From: Sapria himalayana
Taxonomy: Eukaryota; Streptophyta; Magnoliopsida; Malpighiales; Rafflesiaceae
Length of the DNA: 64,000 nt
NCBI GenBank assembly: GCA_029783825.1
Contig: JAREIK010001332.1
Location: 4,197,742-4,261,741 of the forward strand
Reading direction: 5' to 3'
The number at the start of each line of letters is the position of its first letter. Position 1 is the first letter of the stretch. The notes under the pieces are model-generated. The model made no database searches. It worked only from the letters and a program-made list of their open reading frames with translations, and had not been told where the DNA came from. This document shows positions 43,901-57,145 of this stretch, in pieces. A program made the position numbers and the translations under genes.

Positions 43901-44732
43901 CACAATCTACAATGACAATCTTGTACAAACATTCTAATAGTAAAAATTCTAGTTCAAGTTTTATTTAATCATTATTCATCAATATCTATAATATAAAATA
44001 AATCAAACACGTTCATTCATTATTAAATTAAATTAATTTACATAACATATCTCAATTTATGCAAACCCCAGACTCATGCTAGTTGGGTATAAATTCCCAA
44101 ATGCATCCCTAGAGGAGAGGGATTTGAAATTCATGCCCCCCAACTTTAGGGATTAACATTAATATTGCATTCATATTTTGCTTGTTAAAGCCCCTAAGTA
44201 GTGTGAAATTTTTCTGTAGGATTTGATAATTAGCATAACTTTGTTTGTTCCATGAGAGAGAAGAATAGATCATTCAAAATTTTATTGTTCCATGATTATT
44301 AGGGATTAACTTTATATTATCATAGCTATGTCTCTATGATAATATTGCTACCACTAAGAATATATTACACAGTGAAACAATTATGCTAAAAAGTTATAAG
44401 GGTCATTATATTTAAGAATTGTTCCAACCAATTAGGTAGAGTCTTGGCCAAAAATGATGTCTAAACTACGTAAGACTCAATGATTTACCCCCTCTAATAA
44501 ACACCTCCAAAAATTTATTGATTATGACTATTGATCAAAATTATCCAAAATATCAAAGTCATGAAATCAACCTATAATGTCTCCATTTTCATGTTTACAT
44601 ATCATTATAAACCACCAAAATATAGAAAAATATTCAATAATTTAAATACCAAACACTAGGCACCCTAGTTAGGACATTGGCCCAAGATGCTTGCCTGGTC
44701 TAGTCCATGGCACAAGGCACCTGACTTGATGA
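43901..44732. other. AT-rich stretch, nothing recognised
   Basis: No ORF, terminus or array that I can support. It ends at the flank of the GC-rich MITE. Confidence 0.35.
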
Positions 44733-44740
44733 GGCTATGT

Positions 44741-45239
44741 TAGATGTGTCAAACGGGCAGGGCTGGCCCAGCCCGTTTTTTTTTTTGAGCCCGAGCGTGC
44801 CTTCGTGCCGGGCCGGGCACGGCATGGTTACTGTACCGTGCCATGCCTGGCCAGCACGGTTTAAAATAGCCAAGCCCGGCATGGCCCGCAAGCACGGCAG
44901 GCCGTGCTGTGCCTTTCCTGGCCCGCTCGGGCTGGCATGTCCGTACGGTTCGGAATTCTGGGGACCACGGGTCGAGTCGAATCAGACCCGACCCGTGGTC
45001 TTTTTTGTGGGAGGGGCCATCGTGGGGTCAGGCTCAAGGGACACCCGACACAGGACGAACCCGTGCCGGTGTGCCGTGCCATGGGCCAAACCGTGCCGGG
45101 TCAGGCATAGCTCGTGCCTAACCCGGGCACGGCACAGGCCCGGGCACAGAATTTTCTTGTGCCGGGCCAGCCCAGGCACAACTGAACCGTGATGTGCCTC
45201 GTGCCGGGCCGGCCCGGCCCGGCTCGGTTGACACCTCTA
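44741..45239. mobile_element. GC-rich hAT family-1 MITE, 499 bp
   Basis: The ends are TAGATGTGTCAAACGGGC and TTGACACCTCTA. The flanks GGCTATGT (44,733-44,740) and GGCTAGGA (45,240-45,247) are a 6-of-8 decayed target duplication. It contains the same hairpin as the 3.5-kb copy: GACCACGGGTCGAGTC (44,963-44,978) pairs with GACCCGACCCGTGGTC (44,985-45,000) with one mismatch. ORFs here are GC-composition artefacts. Confidence 0.82.
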
Positions 45240-45249
45240 GGCTAGGAGA

Positions 45250-46810
45250 CATAGGCTCCCCTAGCATGTTGGGAGCACAATGAAACCATAGTTAGTTGCA
45301 TGTTGTAGTGTTGTGCCGCCAAATGGCTATAACAATATGCCGCATTGGTAATGTGGCAGTACATTCTAGTTTGAACATATATCTATAATTATGCAATATA
45401 AAATTAAAAAAAATGAAAATTATAAAAAATAACATTACAAATTTTTTTAATTTAAAGTTGTGATGTTAATAAAATTACATTAAAAATAATAGATAAATAT
45501 ACATAGTACACTCTCAAAATATAAACTCATAATAGCATCTTTAAAAATTATAAAAAAATATAAAAACATGACAAATAGAAAATTCTTAAGGAGGTAAAGT
45601 AAAGGAAATACATTGCTATTGATGATGACAATTAGATAATGATTCTTGTTTGTAACTCTGACTAATTCTAATCTTCATAGCTCTAAGTTTTATTTTGAAA
45701 ATCATCATCTACGCCTAGTTATAGTGCTTGGTCTTGATCTTAAAGATTAATCTATGCATCTTTTCAATTCTTTAGATATGATAGAACTTCTATAATATTT
45801 GTTTATAGTCTTATTCTTCTTTCTAAAATAATATCCATAAACATAGAAAAAATGGACTCCTATGCTATAATAGATATTATATAGGTTAATAGATCAAATA
45901 TAATTTTAGATAGCATAAATATAATGGATTCTTTTGATTTTCATTAACTCAATAATCTAAATTCTTCATATCACTATTTAATTATATAAAGTTGTATTTA
46001 GTGTCTAACTATCTCAATAGCTTACACTTATTTAATAAATTACCTCATCATTTATTACTAACTAACTATTATGACTTTGCTACAATGGCAAAAACTCAAA
46101 GGTTCTTAGCACTACACCAAAATCTTATTGGACATGTTTGTGCGACAAATAGAATTGTACAAGTATATAAGTCATATAAGTAATTAAGTGAATAAAGCCT
46201 AAATATTGATCTTTTAGGAATTGGTATACTATTTTGTTTGAGTTGTAGTGAATTAACTAAAAACTCAAGTTAAGAAGACAAAACTATGTATGAGACCTAT
46301 ACCTAGATTCTAGAGTGTTTACTTTCTTGTGTATAATGATATTTTATTTGGATATTATAGCAATGTCATACTTGAATATTGGATGAAGGGGAAAATGATA
46401 TGAGATCTCTCATCACCTTGTTAGTACTCAAGAGATTACCAACCATGAGTTATCACCACCATGAATGCTCTTATTGTGGATGTGCCTTTGATTTACATAG
46501 CACCATATACCAAAGCTATATATTTACCTACTCATTACCACCCCACAATTCCTACTCTTTTTAGAAAAATTATCAATTATCCTTGATGATTACTCTCACT
46601 ATGCATTTTTATTCTTCAATATCAATTTTCCTAAATGAGATATAACAATATGGTCATAATAATGATTGTGCTTTCATTTTCATTAGTATCATACTCACAT
46701 TAATAAAATATGTATCACCCTAGTAATCGCATCCATGGAAGTCATACAAAAAAAAAGATGATCACATGGATATCACTTCTTGTTGATGCACATCTCCTTG
46801 TGTGCCTTAT
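45250..46810. other. AT-rich stretch, nothing recognised
   Basis: Two small plus-strand ORFs (45,992-46,183 and 46,379-46,564) have no recognisable motif. No repeats or termini. Confidence 0.35.
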
Positions 46811-46814
46811 TGCT

Positions 46815-49310
46815 TATTATCTAGTATATCAAATACTGAATAATACTAATTATTTAGTGATTATGCATGATATTTTTGTATAGAAAAGGCTTTAAAAAGA
46901 ATAATTTTACTAAATTATTATTTTGATAGATTATGATGAATAGTACTAAGGGTTGTGTGGTTTTCATGTGAAATATTAGACTTAGTAGATTTATTAAGAA
47001 GTAGGAAAGAAAAAAAATCATGTAAATTCATATCATTCATTGTATTACAACTTTGTTACATCTCATTTAGCTCATAAGATAGTTGTAATGTCTATTCTTG
47101 GTCGAACACAAATAATAATGATAATCTTTATATGTCATGCCTTTACAATCTCATCGACAAAATCATTTTATTATAAAGCACATTCTATTTTAGCTATGAA
47201 ACTTTTTTGGGATCACATTCACACTAGTTCATAAGATTTTAAGGCTATAATATTAATTTTTCATCATAATAACTAAATACCTCACTAGTAATAGAAATTG
47301 TAACATTTTCTAGTGTCATGGATTTCTCATTAAAGAGCCACCAAGACTAAGGAAAAATCCATGATACTATTTAAGTATTGTGTCTTTTATCTATATATAG
47401 TTTTGGAAAGGATTTACTTGAGTTACACAGTGTCGTGACTTGTTACTCTAGAAAAATGATCAAAATCATGGCATATTCCTAATGCCGTAACTTTGGGTCA
47501 TAGAGAAGAAATACACAAGTCAAAACTATTCCTAGCACTACAACTTTAGAGATGAAATGCATAATGATGACCATTTTCCATGTCATAGCAATCTAATGAA
47601 AAATAAAGACCAAAGTCATGACTTATTCCTAATACTACAACTTTCTATCATAGAAATAAAATATGTAGCCATGACCATTCCTAGTGTCACATCAATCTAA
47701 TATAAAAAAGCCAAATCCATCACTTATTCCTAGTGTCATGAGTTTTTGTTACAAAAATTAAAAGTAAAAACTATAACTTTCCTAAAATTTATGCTTTCCA
47801 CTTAGAATTCACACATAGTCATCTGAGTATAAAAGCACAAAATGAAGAGATTTCGAAGACAATTCTAGGGCATAAAAAAAGTTTCAAAAGCTTAGATTTG
47901 GAGAACACAATTTTGCCCAAATCTAAGAGAGTTTCACGAGTAAAAGGGTCGTGCAAGACACAAGCATAAACCTTAAGGGGGCATAATTTTTGACTCCACC
48001 TAAATAAAATCTAAGACACACAAATGATTATTTTCAGTTTAGAATTTGATTCCAAGACACACTTGGACTATTATTAAGAACTCAAAATTATATAAGATGT
48101 ATTTTGAATTATATTGTATGAATATCTCCCCAATATCAAGTTAAATTGATGCCTAGTATTGATGTATTTAATTTCATGTAATGGATGCATTAATTAATTT
48201 CATATTTGGATTGTGTTGTGGTACTTATGTAAAACTAAAATTAGAGTTTTACAATTGGTGGGTTTGTGTTTGTTATCATGGTTGATGGTAACAAGTAAGC
48301 CATGATACACACTCATGCATAATGTTAGGAAGAAAGTGATGTCTTTTTGATCATGACATGCAAGACAAATCTATATATCAAAACATAATATTGGTGTTAG
48401 TTAACCATGCGAATATGACACTTATAAAGATAAAAGCATGAAAACTTTTATAAGCCAATACATTATGCATATCTTAGATGAATTGAATTTTGATTGATAT
48501 TGTGATTTTATATAATGTGTCTTAAGGGTTTAACCTTTAGTGTGTCAGCCACAACTCATCATGTTAGGTGGTTACAGGTAATCAATGAGACACACATAAT
48601 TGGAGTTGACTCATAAGGCAATAATAGTTATGTGAGTTACCTTCTATCATATGAAAACTACTAGTGAGATTTAAAGAAAAATATGTATTAATTATGAGTA
48701 AGGTACTTATGAAGCTGAAAGTATAAATAATTTTAATACCATATCAATTCATGTATTTATGACAAGTAAGATTGGTAGATAAGAATGCATATATAAAGTA
48801 ATAATCAAGGATAGTTGGTGGGTTGCCTAAAATGCATGGACTTGTGAATGAGTCACGAGTAGAAATTATTTATTATTTTGGAAGTAAAGTACCAAATGGA
48901 TACTTATAAGGGGACATTCATTAGGGAATGCCCAATATTTGATAACCACCTTGTATGATAATAGGGAACTAAATTATTTTTAGATTAATATTACTTTAAT
49001 TATGTAACCAAGCATAATAATTACTATACGATTTAGATAGGTTATCATACATAATGAAATGCACCGACACTAGAATCCAAGTCTTACTAAAAAACCTAAT
49101 TTTATCATTTCAAAGAATGTAATAGTTGAATAATAGATTGTTGATCGAAGTACCTATAAAATTCTTATGATATCAATATTTGGACAAAAATCAAATTTAC
49201 TACTTATATGAAACATATACTTTTAAGACTAGGTGGATGAGAGATCCTCATCCAACAAAATTATGAAACTTTACCTAATCCTAAAAATTAGGTATCATCA
49301 CAAAGTTATA
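46815..49310 (+). repeat. Left long direct repeat (possible 5' LTR)
   Basis: Colinear with 53,458-55,780. Shared landmarks include TTTTGATAGATTATGAT (46,921 and 53,532), GGTGGTTTTCATGT-like sequence, GGTGGGTTTGTGTTTG/GT (48,259 and 54,758) and CTTAATCCTAAAAATTAGGCATCAT-like sequence at the end. Non-coding and substantially diverged. Confidence 0.7.
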
Positions 49311-49719
49311 TTAGGTGTTTAAAACTATTTATAGAGACTATTTAGTTTGGTTATACAACTTTAGTTGATGTAACTATCCCTAAAAAAAGATAGTTTTAAT
49401 TTTAGTTGTTTGGATAACATTATCTTCTTTTTAAACTTTAATTTGCATTGTTTATCTTGCATTAGTTTATTGTATCTTTGTTTTAGAATTTTTTTTTTAT
49501 TTTTTTAGCCTCAAATCAATAAAGTGAAACTCTAGGAATGAGCTAGCACATTGAGACCCAAAAATTGATAAAATCAAAAGAGGAAAACTTTGGAAGTGAA
49601 AGATGGGGCCTATTTCTTACCAAATAATGATTTCTATCTAATACCTTATGGTGACTTGAATTAGTTTTATTATCAAAATATAGTAAGTTATCATGATATG
49701 AGATCTAAGAGCCATGAAG
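49311..49719. other. Internal stretch left of the foldback element
   Basis: AT-rich, with no counterpart after the right repeat. It would be the start of the internal region, but I found no primer-binding site. Confidence 0.3.
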
Positions 49720-50890
49720 AGTTTGTATTTAATAAGAGTTTTGTATGGAAATAATGCATTTAAGATAAAAAATCCAAAATTTAAGACTGGTTTCAAAAAT
49801 ATGTCCAAACTAGTGTGTCTGGAAACAGTGTGACAATATTCGTTGTTGTGAATGGTGGTCATTGCCGCACTATTGATTTTTTAAAATCAAAAGCCTGCAT
49901 TGTGAATTCCAGCTATTGAAAATACCATTATCGTTATCTCATCTCACCTCTTGCCCCTCGCCCCTTTTGTCTCTTTCCTTGCCTATCTACCCTCACCTCT
50001 AGCCCCTCTTTTCTCACCCCTCACCCCCACCCATCTCCAGAAGATCCTTCGTGGAGCTCCAGCAAGCTCGACGTGGAGCTCAACGATCTCCCTCATAGAG
50101 TTTCATTGAGCTTCATAATGGAGCTCGAGGAGCTCCAATGAACTCCAGCCAGCTCGACGTGGAGCTCGAGGAGCCCCGTCGAGCTCCATGATGAAGCTCT
50201 AGTGAGCTCCTTTGTAGAGCTCAACGATGGAGCTCCATTATGGAGCTCGCTATAACTCGACGATGGAGCTCCTGGAGCTCCTTGAACTCTATGTCGAGCT
50301 CGCTGGAGCTCGATAGAGCTCCATGAAAGAGCTAGTCGAGCTCCATGAAGGAGCTCACTGGAGCTCTTGGAGCAAGCTCCACATCGAGCTCGATGGAGCT
50401 CCATGAAAGAGCTCCTTCGAGCTAGACATGGAGCTCCACAAAGGAGCTCACTGGAGCTCCTTGAGTTCCATGTCTAGCTTGATGGAGCTCCATGTCTAGC
50501 TCGATTGAGCTCCACAAAGGGGCTCTTGGAGATGAGCGAGGGGAGAGGGGTGAGAAGCGAGGGGTGAGGGCAGACGAGCGTGGGGCGAGGGGAGAGGGGC
50601 GAGAGGAGAGGGACGAGGGGCAAGGGGGTGAAGAGCGAGGGGCGAGCTGAGATAACAATAATGGTGATTTCAATAGCCAGCATTCACAATGCATGCTTCT
50701 GATTTTAAAATATCAACAGCATGACAATGGTTGCTATTCACAACAATGGGCTTTGCCATGCTGTGTTCAGATGTACTAGTTTGGGCATATTTTTGAAACC
50801 AGCCTTAAAATTTGGATTTTTTATTTTAAATACATCATTTCCATACAAAACTCAATAGTCCTTATTCAATCTCTAAATTATCATTTTAAG
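49720..50890. mobile_element. Foldback-like element with long inverted arms
   Basis: The left arm (about 49,730-50,040) is the diverged reverse complement of the right arm (about 50,530-50,860). Examples are GAGTTTTGTATGGAAAT at both outer ends, CTGGTTTCAAAAATATG next, then TTTTAAAATCA and TATTGAAAT, and inner C-rich arms of CCCCTCGCCCC type facing their G-rich complement. The core (50,041-50,520) is the GAGCTC array. No transposase is present, and the target duplication was not resolved. Long arms with a simple core fit a foldback or long-TIR Mutator-like non-autonomous element. Confidence 0.7.
50041..50520. repeat. Dense GAGCTC palindrome array
   Basis: About 25 GAGCTC hexamers occur in 480 bp, mostly as TGGAGCTCCA or TCGAGCTC contexts spaced irregularly 8-40 bases apart. 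Because each unit is self-complementary, the whole core can pair with itself in many registers. ORFs rich in Ser/Leu on the minus strand (for example 50,093-50,404) are artefacts of this array. Confidence 0.85.
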
Positions 50891-51719
50891 ATATAATCAC
50901 CAAGTTACTTATTGAGATAAGAATAACAAATGAATAGAAGAAGAGTAGGTGAGACAACTAGAAATGAGAGTTGAAGACACTGATTTTGACATGCTTAAAG
51001 AAAGTAATACATCAAAAAAATTTGATAACTGAAAGAAATATGGTAAGCGGTGAGAAGTAGGTTAAAAAAGTTGAAAGTGCTATGACAAATCATAATGTCA
51101 TGACCAAAAAAAAAGAAGATTTTGGAACTCAATATCAATGTTCTATGTGGAAACTACTGTAAAGGTGATCCTCTATATAGTATTGATGGCTGACATGAAA
51201 AAATACAAAGAAAATAAATAAAAGATTATATTGAGAAGTTGACATTCATTGTAAAAATTAGAGATGAAGCAAATGCTATAGTAAATATCTAGTTATAGAT
51301 ATTAAACATATCACTATTTGGGAGGAAACTCAATTAGTTTCTTTTTGTTGTGTAATGAAATAATATTTTGTTGTTGTTTATTGTATACACATCACACAAT
51401 GATAATAAAACAAAAAAAAAACTCCACAAAAATGAGTCATAAATTCAAACCTAATTGTAATTCTAACTAAATCAGAATTAAAGACATGGCTCCTAGCCCA
51501 CATTGACTTTAAAAAATTACATAGCACACAAAGTCATGACCTTGCACAATTATTTAAATTGAACTACAGAGGGGAAATCCTAAAATCCCAGTTTCCAAAT
51601 GCCTCCCCCTCCTGATTCTACAATATACAAGCTCTATCACCCCAAAAAATTGAGTGATGCATGGAGGAAGACTCATGATCAAAGTAATGAGGGAAAGATG
51701 ATACTACAAAGATGAGAAA

Positions 51720-53300
51720 TAATGAAACAAGAAAGCATCCATGGCCCATCCTTCAACTCTAGCACCATTGAAGTTTCACAAAAAGTCATAACACATGTGG
51801 CAACTTTTTTGTCGAAAACTAGCAGAAAATGGATGGTTTTAGTTCTTGGCATGAAAAACTTTATAGAAGAGCAGAGTTTTATAGAGTTTATCCCCCCTCC
51901 CCATCCCACCCTTTCTATAAAATTATAGGAAAAAAAGATTATAATTTATTTTTCATGCACAAAGAAAGTAAAATGGTGTTAGTAGTATGGGAATTCTATA
52001 CCAATCTCAAAGATTAGGAAGAAAAGAAATATTATGTATGAAAAATTTGGGTACATTTTGATAGAATAATTATTAAATAATTACTTAGATTTCAAGGGGT
52101 TAGGCATAGCATAGCCTTCAAATCTATAAAAATACAACATAATTTCAAAGTAATCATGAAATATTGATAATTAAAAAAGAAGAATGAAGAGTAACTTCGA
52201 AATGTGCATATGAATTTTTGATGCTTAGAGAACTCACAGAAGTGTTTAAAGTGTGATTGTATTTCATTTGTTCCATTTTATTATTGACACTATATTTCTC
52301 AACCATCACACAAGATAAAAAAATTCGACTTTTTATTGTGAGAAAAATTCTTGAGAAGCCCATTTTTAATTATCAAGAGAGTGAATATTCTAACATAATA
52401 ATTTATCTTTCCTTGAATTCTTTATTATACCAAGCTATGAGAGTCTCTATGGATGAATATGGTAATGAATAGTATTTAAGAATATCCCTCTTGATATGGT
52501 TGATATTAAAAGAAGGCTTGGAGGAGATATAAAAGAAAAGAAACTAATCCCCAAAGGGAATGAATCAATTAATTTTGTGCAAGGACTATCCTTTCTTGAA
52601 TCTAGCATAAAAGCTCTGGAAGGAAGAGGAGAAATATGATAAGAAGTGAAATCACATATTGAGCATTCTTTAGCTATATAAAGAAATATGATGGATGATA
52701 TTTTTCATATTTTAGAAAATATGTAGTTGGAAGTCAAAAAGAGGGAGGATGACTTAAAAGTAATATTTAATCCCTTCATACAGAAATAGTGGAGAAGGCT
52801 TACAAATAAGATGCATAATAAAAAACATGTCTCCAAATGAAAAAAAATGTTGTTTGTCATGACCTAAGAGAAGTTTGATGAAGAGATTTATAAACTCTTG
52901 GAAGAAGATATAAAATGAGTGGAGACTAAAATGATGAACACTCCTAAATTATTTTGAAAGCATTATGAGGCCATAACAAAGGAATGGAATAAATTAGCGG
53001 TGTTGAAAGAGAAACAATTTGTAGATGAGACATAATTAAAAAGACTAGTGAATAGAGGAATTGAAAAAATACAATATGAATAAAAAAATAATTATATTTT
53101 GCAATGAGATCTTTTGAAGGCTCTTTGAACTCCATTGGGTAAACAAGAGGTGGTGCATGATATTGTAGTGAAGATACTAGATTGGGCAGTAACTAAAAAG
53201 AATGACTTAGAAAGACCATTCACTTTTACACTACAATTTGAGCACTCCATAGTATATCTTTTCTTTAAAGAGTTTGATCATAAAAAGAAGTCATACAACT
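51720..53300 (+). pseudogene. Retrotransposon accessory ORF relic (putative plant transposon protein type)
   Basis: An interrupted plus-strand reading. Positions 51,722-52,017 read RKWMVLVLGMKNFIEEQSF, EFIPPPHP, YKIIGKKDYNLFF, then MVLVVWEFYTNLKD. The stretch 52,020-52,090 continues KIWVHFDRIIIK..LLRFQGV. This matches the general pattern of the plant transposon protein domain PF20167 (ERGF..., VREFYANL..., VRGKxVxFSxxxINxLLGL). From 52,560 to 53,300 a charged, coiled-coil-like region follows (EIYKLLEEDIK, KHYEAITKEWNKLAVLKEKQ). Many stops. In Athila/Tat-type elements such an ORF lies between pol and the 3' LTR, as here. Assignment is by recalled pattern. Confidence 0.45.
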
Positions 53301-53457
53301 AACCTTTCTCTCCTCATTGAACTTTTTTTTTATTTTCAAGGATATTGTTGTGTTATAATCATATTGTATTAATGTTGTTTGTAGTAGATGAAAAGTTATG
53401 TCTTTTTAAGAGAGTGTAATTGCTCGGGGATGAGCAATCTTTTTAGTATGAGAGTTT

Positions 53458-55780
53458 GTTCGCTATGTCAAATATTAAATTAAAGTTTGTATAAAAGGGC
53501 TTTAAATAGAATAATTTCACTAAATTGTAATTTTGATAGATTATGATAAACAAAAAAGTAGTGAAATTAGGTGGTTTTCATGTAAATTATAAGACTTGAT
53601 GGATTTGTTAAGAAGGATGAGAGTGTAAAGTCATGTATATTCATAGAATTCCTTGTATTAAGATTTCATTATACCTCATTTAGCTTATATAATAGCCTTA
53701 ACATCCATTCTTAATAGAAGCTCTATACAAATAGTCATGAAAATCTTGGTACACCATGACATGCTCTAGCATAGTAACTTGTTCATTATAGAGCCACCTA
53801 GACTAAATCAAAAGCCTTAATTGCTTATTTTTTAGAACTATTCCTTTTAGCTTTGAAGAGTTTTAAATATCATTTACTCGAGCCATGGCCTATGGCCATT
53901 TCTATGGCCATCAATTTTTGCTCTTGAAAAATGATAGAAGTCATGACTAATTCATAGTAGTATGACTTTGTGTAATAGAGATAAAATGTATAAATAACAG
54001 TCATTTACAATGTCATGACTTAGCATCATAGAGATAGAATGCACAATAATGGTCAATCCTAGTACCAAAATAATTTTATTCAAACGATATACAAAAGTCA
54101 TGATACAATTACAACATCATGATTTTGTGTTACATGGATGAATGGTCATGTTTATTTCTAGTGTTGCATCAATCTAAAACAAGAGAGTGACCAAAGCCAC
54201 AACTCATTCTTAACACGATGACTTTGTATTATAGAGATGAAAAATCTAAGTTGTTGCATTCCTAAAAGTCATGACCACTTAGAATTTACACCAAACCATT
54301 TAGGTATAAAAAGCAAAATAAAAAGATTTAGAAAAGAATTCTAGAGCACAAAAAAATACCAAAAACTAGGGTGTAGGAATCACAATTTTTTTCTAACCTT
54401 GTGGAGATCCACAAGCAAAAGGATGATGCAAGACATAAGTATAAACCATAAGGGAGCATGAATTTGACTCTACATAAAAGAAAATTTGAGGCACATGAAT
54501 ACGTATTATGAGTTTAGGGCTTGATTATTAGATACCCTTGATTGCTATAATTGGGAACACAAAATTCCATGAGAAGTATTTCTAATTATCTCATGTAATT
54601 TTTTTTTTCAAATATTAGGCTAAATTAAGGTATAGGGCTGATGTAATTGATTTCATATGATAGATGCTTGATTATTTATTTTTATGTTTGGATTGTGTTG
54701 TGTTTATTTTTGATGGATGTGATATTTATATAGAACTAAAATTAGGATTTTACTATTGGTGGGTTTGTGTGTACTATCATGGTTGATGATATTAGGTAAT
54801 TTATGAAGTACACTTATATATAATAATAAGAAGGAAGTGATAACTCTTTTATCTTCTGATCATGATGCATGAGATAAACCTATACATCAAAACATGATTT
54901 TAGGTAGATTAATTATGTGAGTATGATACTTATGAAGCTGAAAGCATAAATACTTTTATAAGTCAATCAATTATACATATCTTAGATGAACTAATTCTCG
55001 ATTGATATAAATATTTTATTGAATATTTTTCTAAGGGTATAATTTTTAGTGTGTGAATTATGTGTCCTCATGATAGTTAGTGATATATAAGTCATGAGAC
55101 ATATATTATTGGAGGTAACTCATAAAGTGGTGATAGTATTGTGATATTAATTATACAAGTATGACACTTATGAATTTGAAAGTATAAATACATTTAATAT
55201 CATATCAATTCATGTCTTTATGATACATGAGGTCAAAGATTAAGAATGCATATATGAAGTAATTATTTAAAACATCTAATGAGTTACTTAAAAAGTATGG
55301 ACTTATGAATGAACCTCAAGTAGAATGATTGTTCATGTTAGTGGTAAAGTATTATGTGGATAGCTATGAGAGAATCATCATTGGAAATGGCCTAATAGTT
55401 GAGAATCACCTTGCATGCTATTAGTGCACTAGTGCATTTTAATTATAATCATATCTCTATTCTCTAACCAAGAAAAATAACAACTAGAAAATTTAGATAT
55501 GAACATACATAATGAAAAATACCAACCCTATAATCTAAGTATCTTACCAAAAACTCAGTTTTATTTTTTCAACTAGAGTAATAATTGACTATTAGTTGGT
55601 TGATTGAACTGTCTATAAAATATTTATAGGATATATATATATATATATATATGGACATAAGTCTATTTTACTACTTGTATGATCCATATATTTTTGAGAT
55701 TAATTGGATGAAAGGCTCTAACCTAATGAGGCTCTAAGATATTACTTAATCCTAAAAATTAGGCATCATAACAACATCGA
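53458..55780 (+). repeat. Right long direct repeat (possible 3' LTR)
   Basis: The diverged partner of 46,815-49,310. It starts TGTTCGCTATGTCAAATATT directly after the polypurine-like AGTATGAGAGTTT. The order of landmarks is conserved over about 2.3 kb. A (TA)n run at 55,631-55,652 is not matched by the left copy. Similarity ends at the AATCCTAAAAATTAGGCATCAT region near 55,775. Confidence 0.7.
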
Positions 55781-55799
55781 AACACTTATATATTATCAT

Positions 55800-56700
55800 G
55801 ACTTTGTTATGTTGTCTAATTTTATTGATTAATTGATGTCCTAAAAGCTTGTTAATAAAAGTATCCACATCAATAGAGATTTACAAGTGCGTGGGTCAAA
55901 CAAATAGTAACTTTTTTTAGATATCAATCCATAAATATTATATTGTAGTATAGTTTTTCAAAAGTGAGCTAACTCATTTTTAGTAAAATGGATATTCAAA
56001 TTTTTAGAAAATCTTAGATCCATAAGTTTATTCATTAAATATTTGTGATGATATTTAAGTTGATGTATTTATAATATGTTTGGACACAAAATGAATGTTG
56101 AGGTTTTGTGCAATAATTTCTTTCCCTAATGACATGTAAGGTAGTCATTGCTTTTGAGCCCATCCCAATGGTGGTCTCCTCGTAGCTATCCACTTGATAC
56201 ATCACCACCAAAATAACAATTTATCTTTGCTTGAGAGTCATTCATAATCTCATAACTTGTAGACAACTTTATCAACTATCCTTGATGGTTACTTTATAAG
56301 CACACCCTTATTCTCTAGCCTCAAGTGTTAAAAAGACCAAATATTAACATGATTTGTAAGCATTTGTACTTTTAGCTTTATAAGTGTCATACTCATACAA
56401 TTAACATATACTTCTCTCAAGTTTTACTTGTGGGAACGATACAAGTAAAAGTAACTCAAAAAAGCTATCACTACCTTGTGAGTTACTACATTCTCACACA
56501 TTCTCCAAAGATTGCTTATTGTCATCCTCCTCAAAGATAATGTGACTTTCACACTAAAGGTAAACTCTTTAAAAGAATATTGTATATAATATCCATTCTT
56601 TTATAACATGTACAATGGATTGGTATGTAAAAACTTTTGCACTTTGGACTTCATAAGTACCATATGTATGATAATTAATAAATCCAAAATTTGGGTTATA
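55800..56700. repeat. Dispersed repeat copy, also at 43.0-43.9 kb
   Basis: Colinear with 43,030-43,900 and directly following the right long repeat. The two may be pieces of one larger repeat unit. Non-coding. Confidence 0.55.
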
Positions 56701-56704
56701 ATGT

Positions 56705-57145
56705 ATAAGTAGTTGGACTAGATCATAGTGTTGTGACAAGCTAGATTAGAGTGTTGTGGGTATATGGACTAGAGTGTTGTGAGTAGCTGGAACAAAGTAT
56801 TGTGAATAGCTAGACTTAGAGTATTGTGGACAACTAGACTAGGGTGTTGTGAGCAATTAGATGAGAGTGCTATGAAAAGCTAGATTAGGATTGTGCACAA
56901 CTTAACTAGAGTGTTGTGGGCAACATAACTAAAGTATTGTGGATAGCTAGATTAATGTTGTGGCAATTAGACCTATTATAAGTAGATGGAATAGCTTGAT
57001 GGATATATGAACTACATTATTATTGCAAACAAGAACACAATATTGTTAGTTGCTGAACCATAATGTTGAGAGTATGTAGACCATAGTACCATAGGTAATA
57101 GGACTACCATGTTATGGGTAGCTAGACCACCAAGTTGTAGGCAGC
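56705..57145 (+). repeat. Degenerate minisatellite, unit about 27 bp
   Basis: About 12-15 units close to TAGACTAGAGTGTTGTGGG followed by AGCTGG- or CAACT-like sequence, with variable length (about 24-30 bases). The best units are at 56,740-56,940; later units at 57,060-57,145 are strongly diverged (CATAGTGCCATAGG and CCACCAAGTTGTAGG types). It borders the polypurine tract. Confidence 0.7.

Larger units (their letters stand above)
46815..55780 (+). mobile_element. Candidate LTR-retrotransposon derivative lacking gag-pol
   Basis: Two diverged direct repeats (46,815-49,310 and 53,458-55,780) flank an internal region. Just before the right repeat, 53,424-53,458 contains TTGCTCGGGGATGAGCAAT followed by AGTATGAGAGTTT. 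This resembles the GCTCGGGGACGAGC motif and polypurine tract that precede the 3' LTR in Athila/Tat-type plant elements. The internal region has an ORF relic (51.72-53.3 kb) of the kind found between pol and the 3' LTR, and no gag, RT or integrase. A foldback element is inserted at about 49.72-50.89 kb. A PBS was not identified, so the LTR assignment is inference. Confidence 0.5.

Noticed and set aside
50093..50694. Ser/Leu-rich and Pro/Ser-rich ORFs
   Set aside because: They are generated by the GAGCTC array and the C-rich arm of the foldback element.
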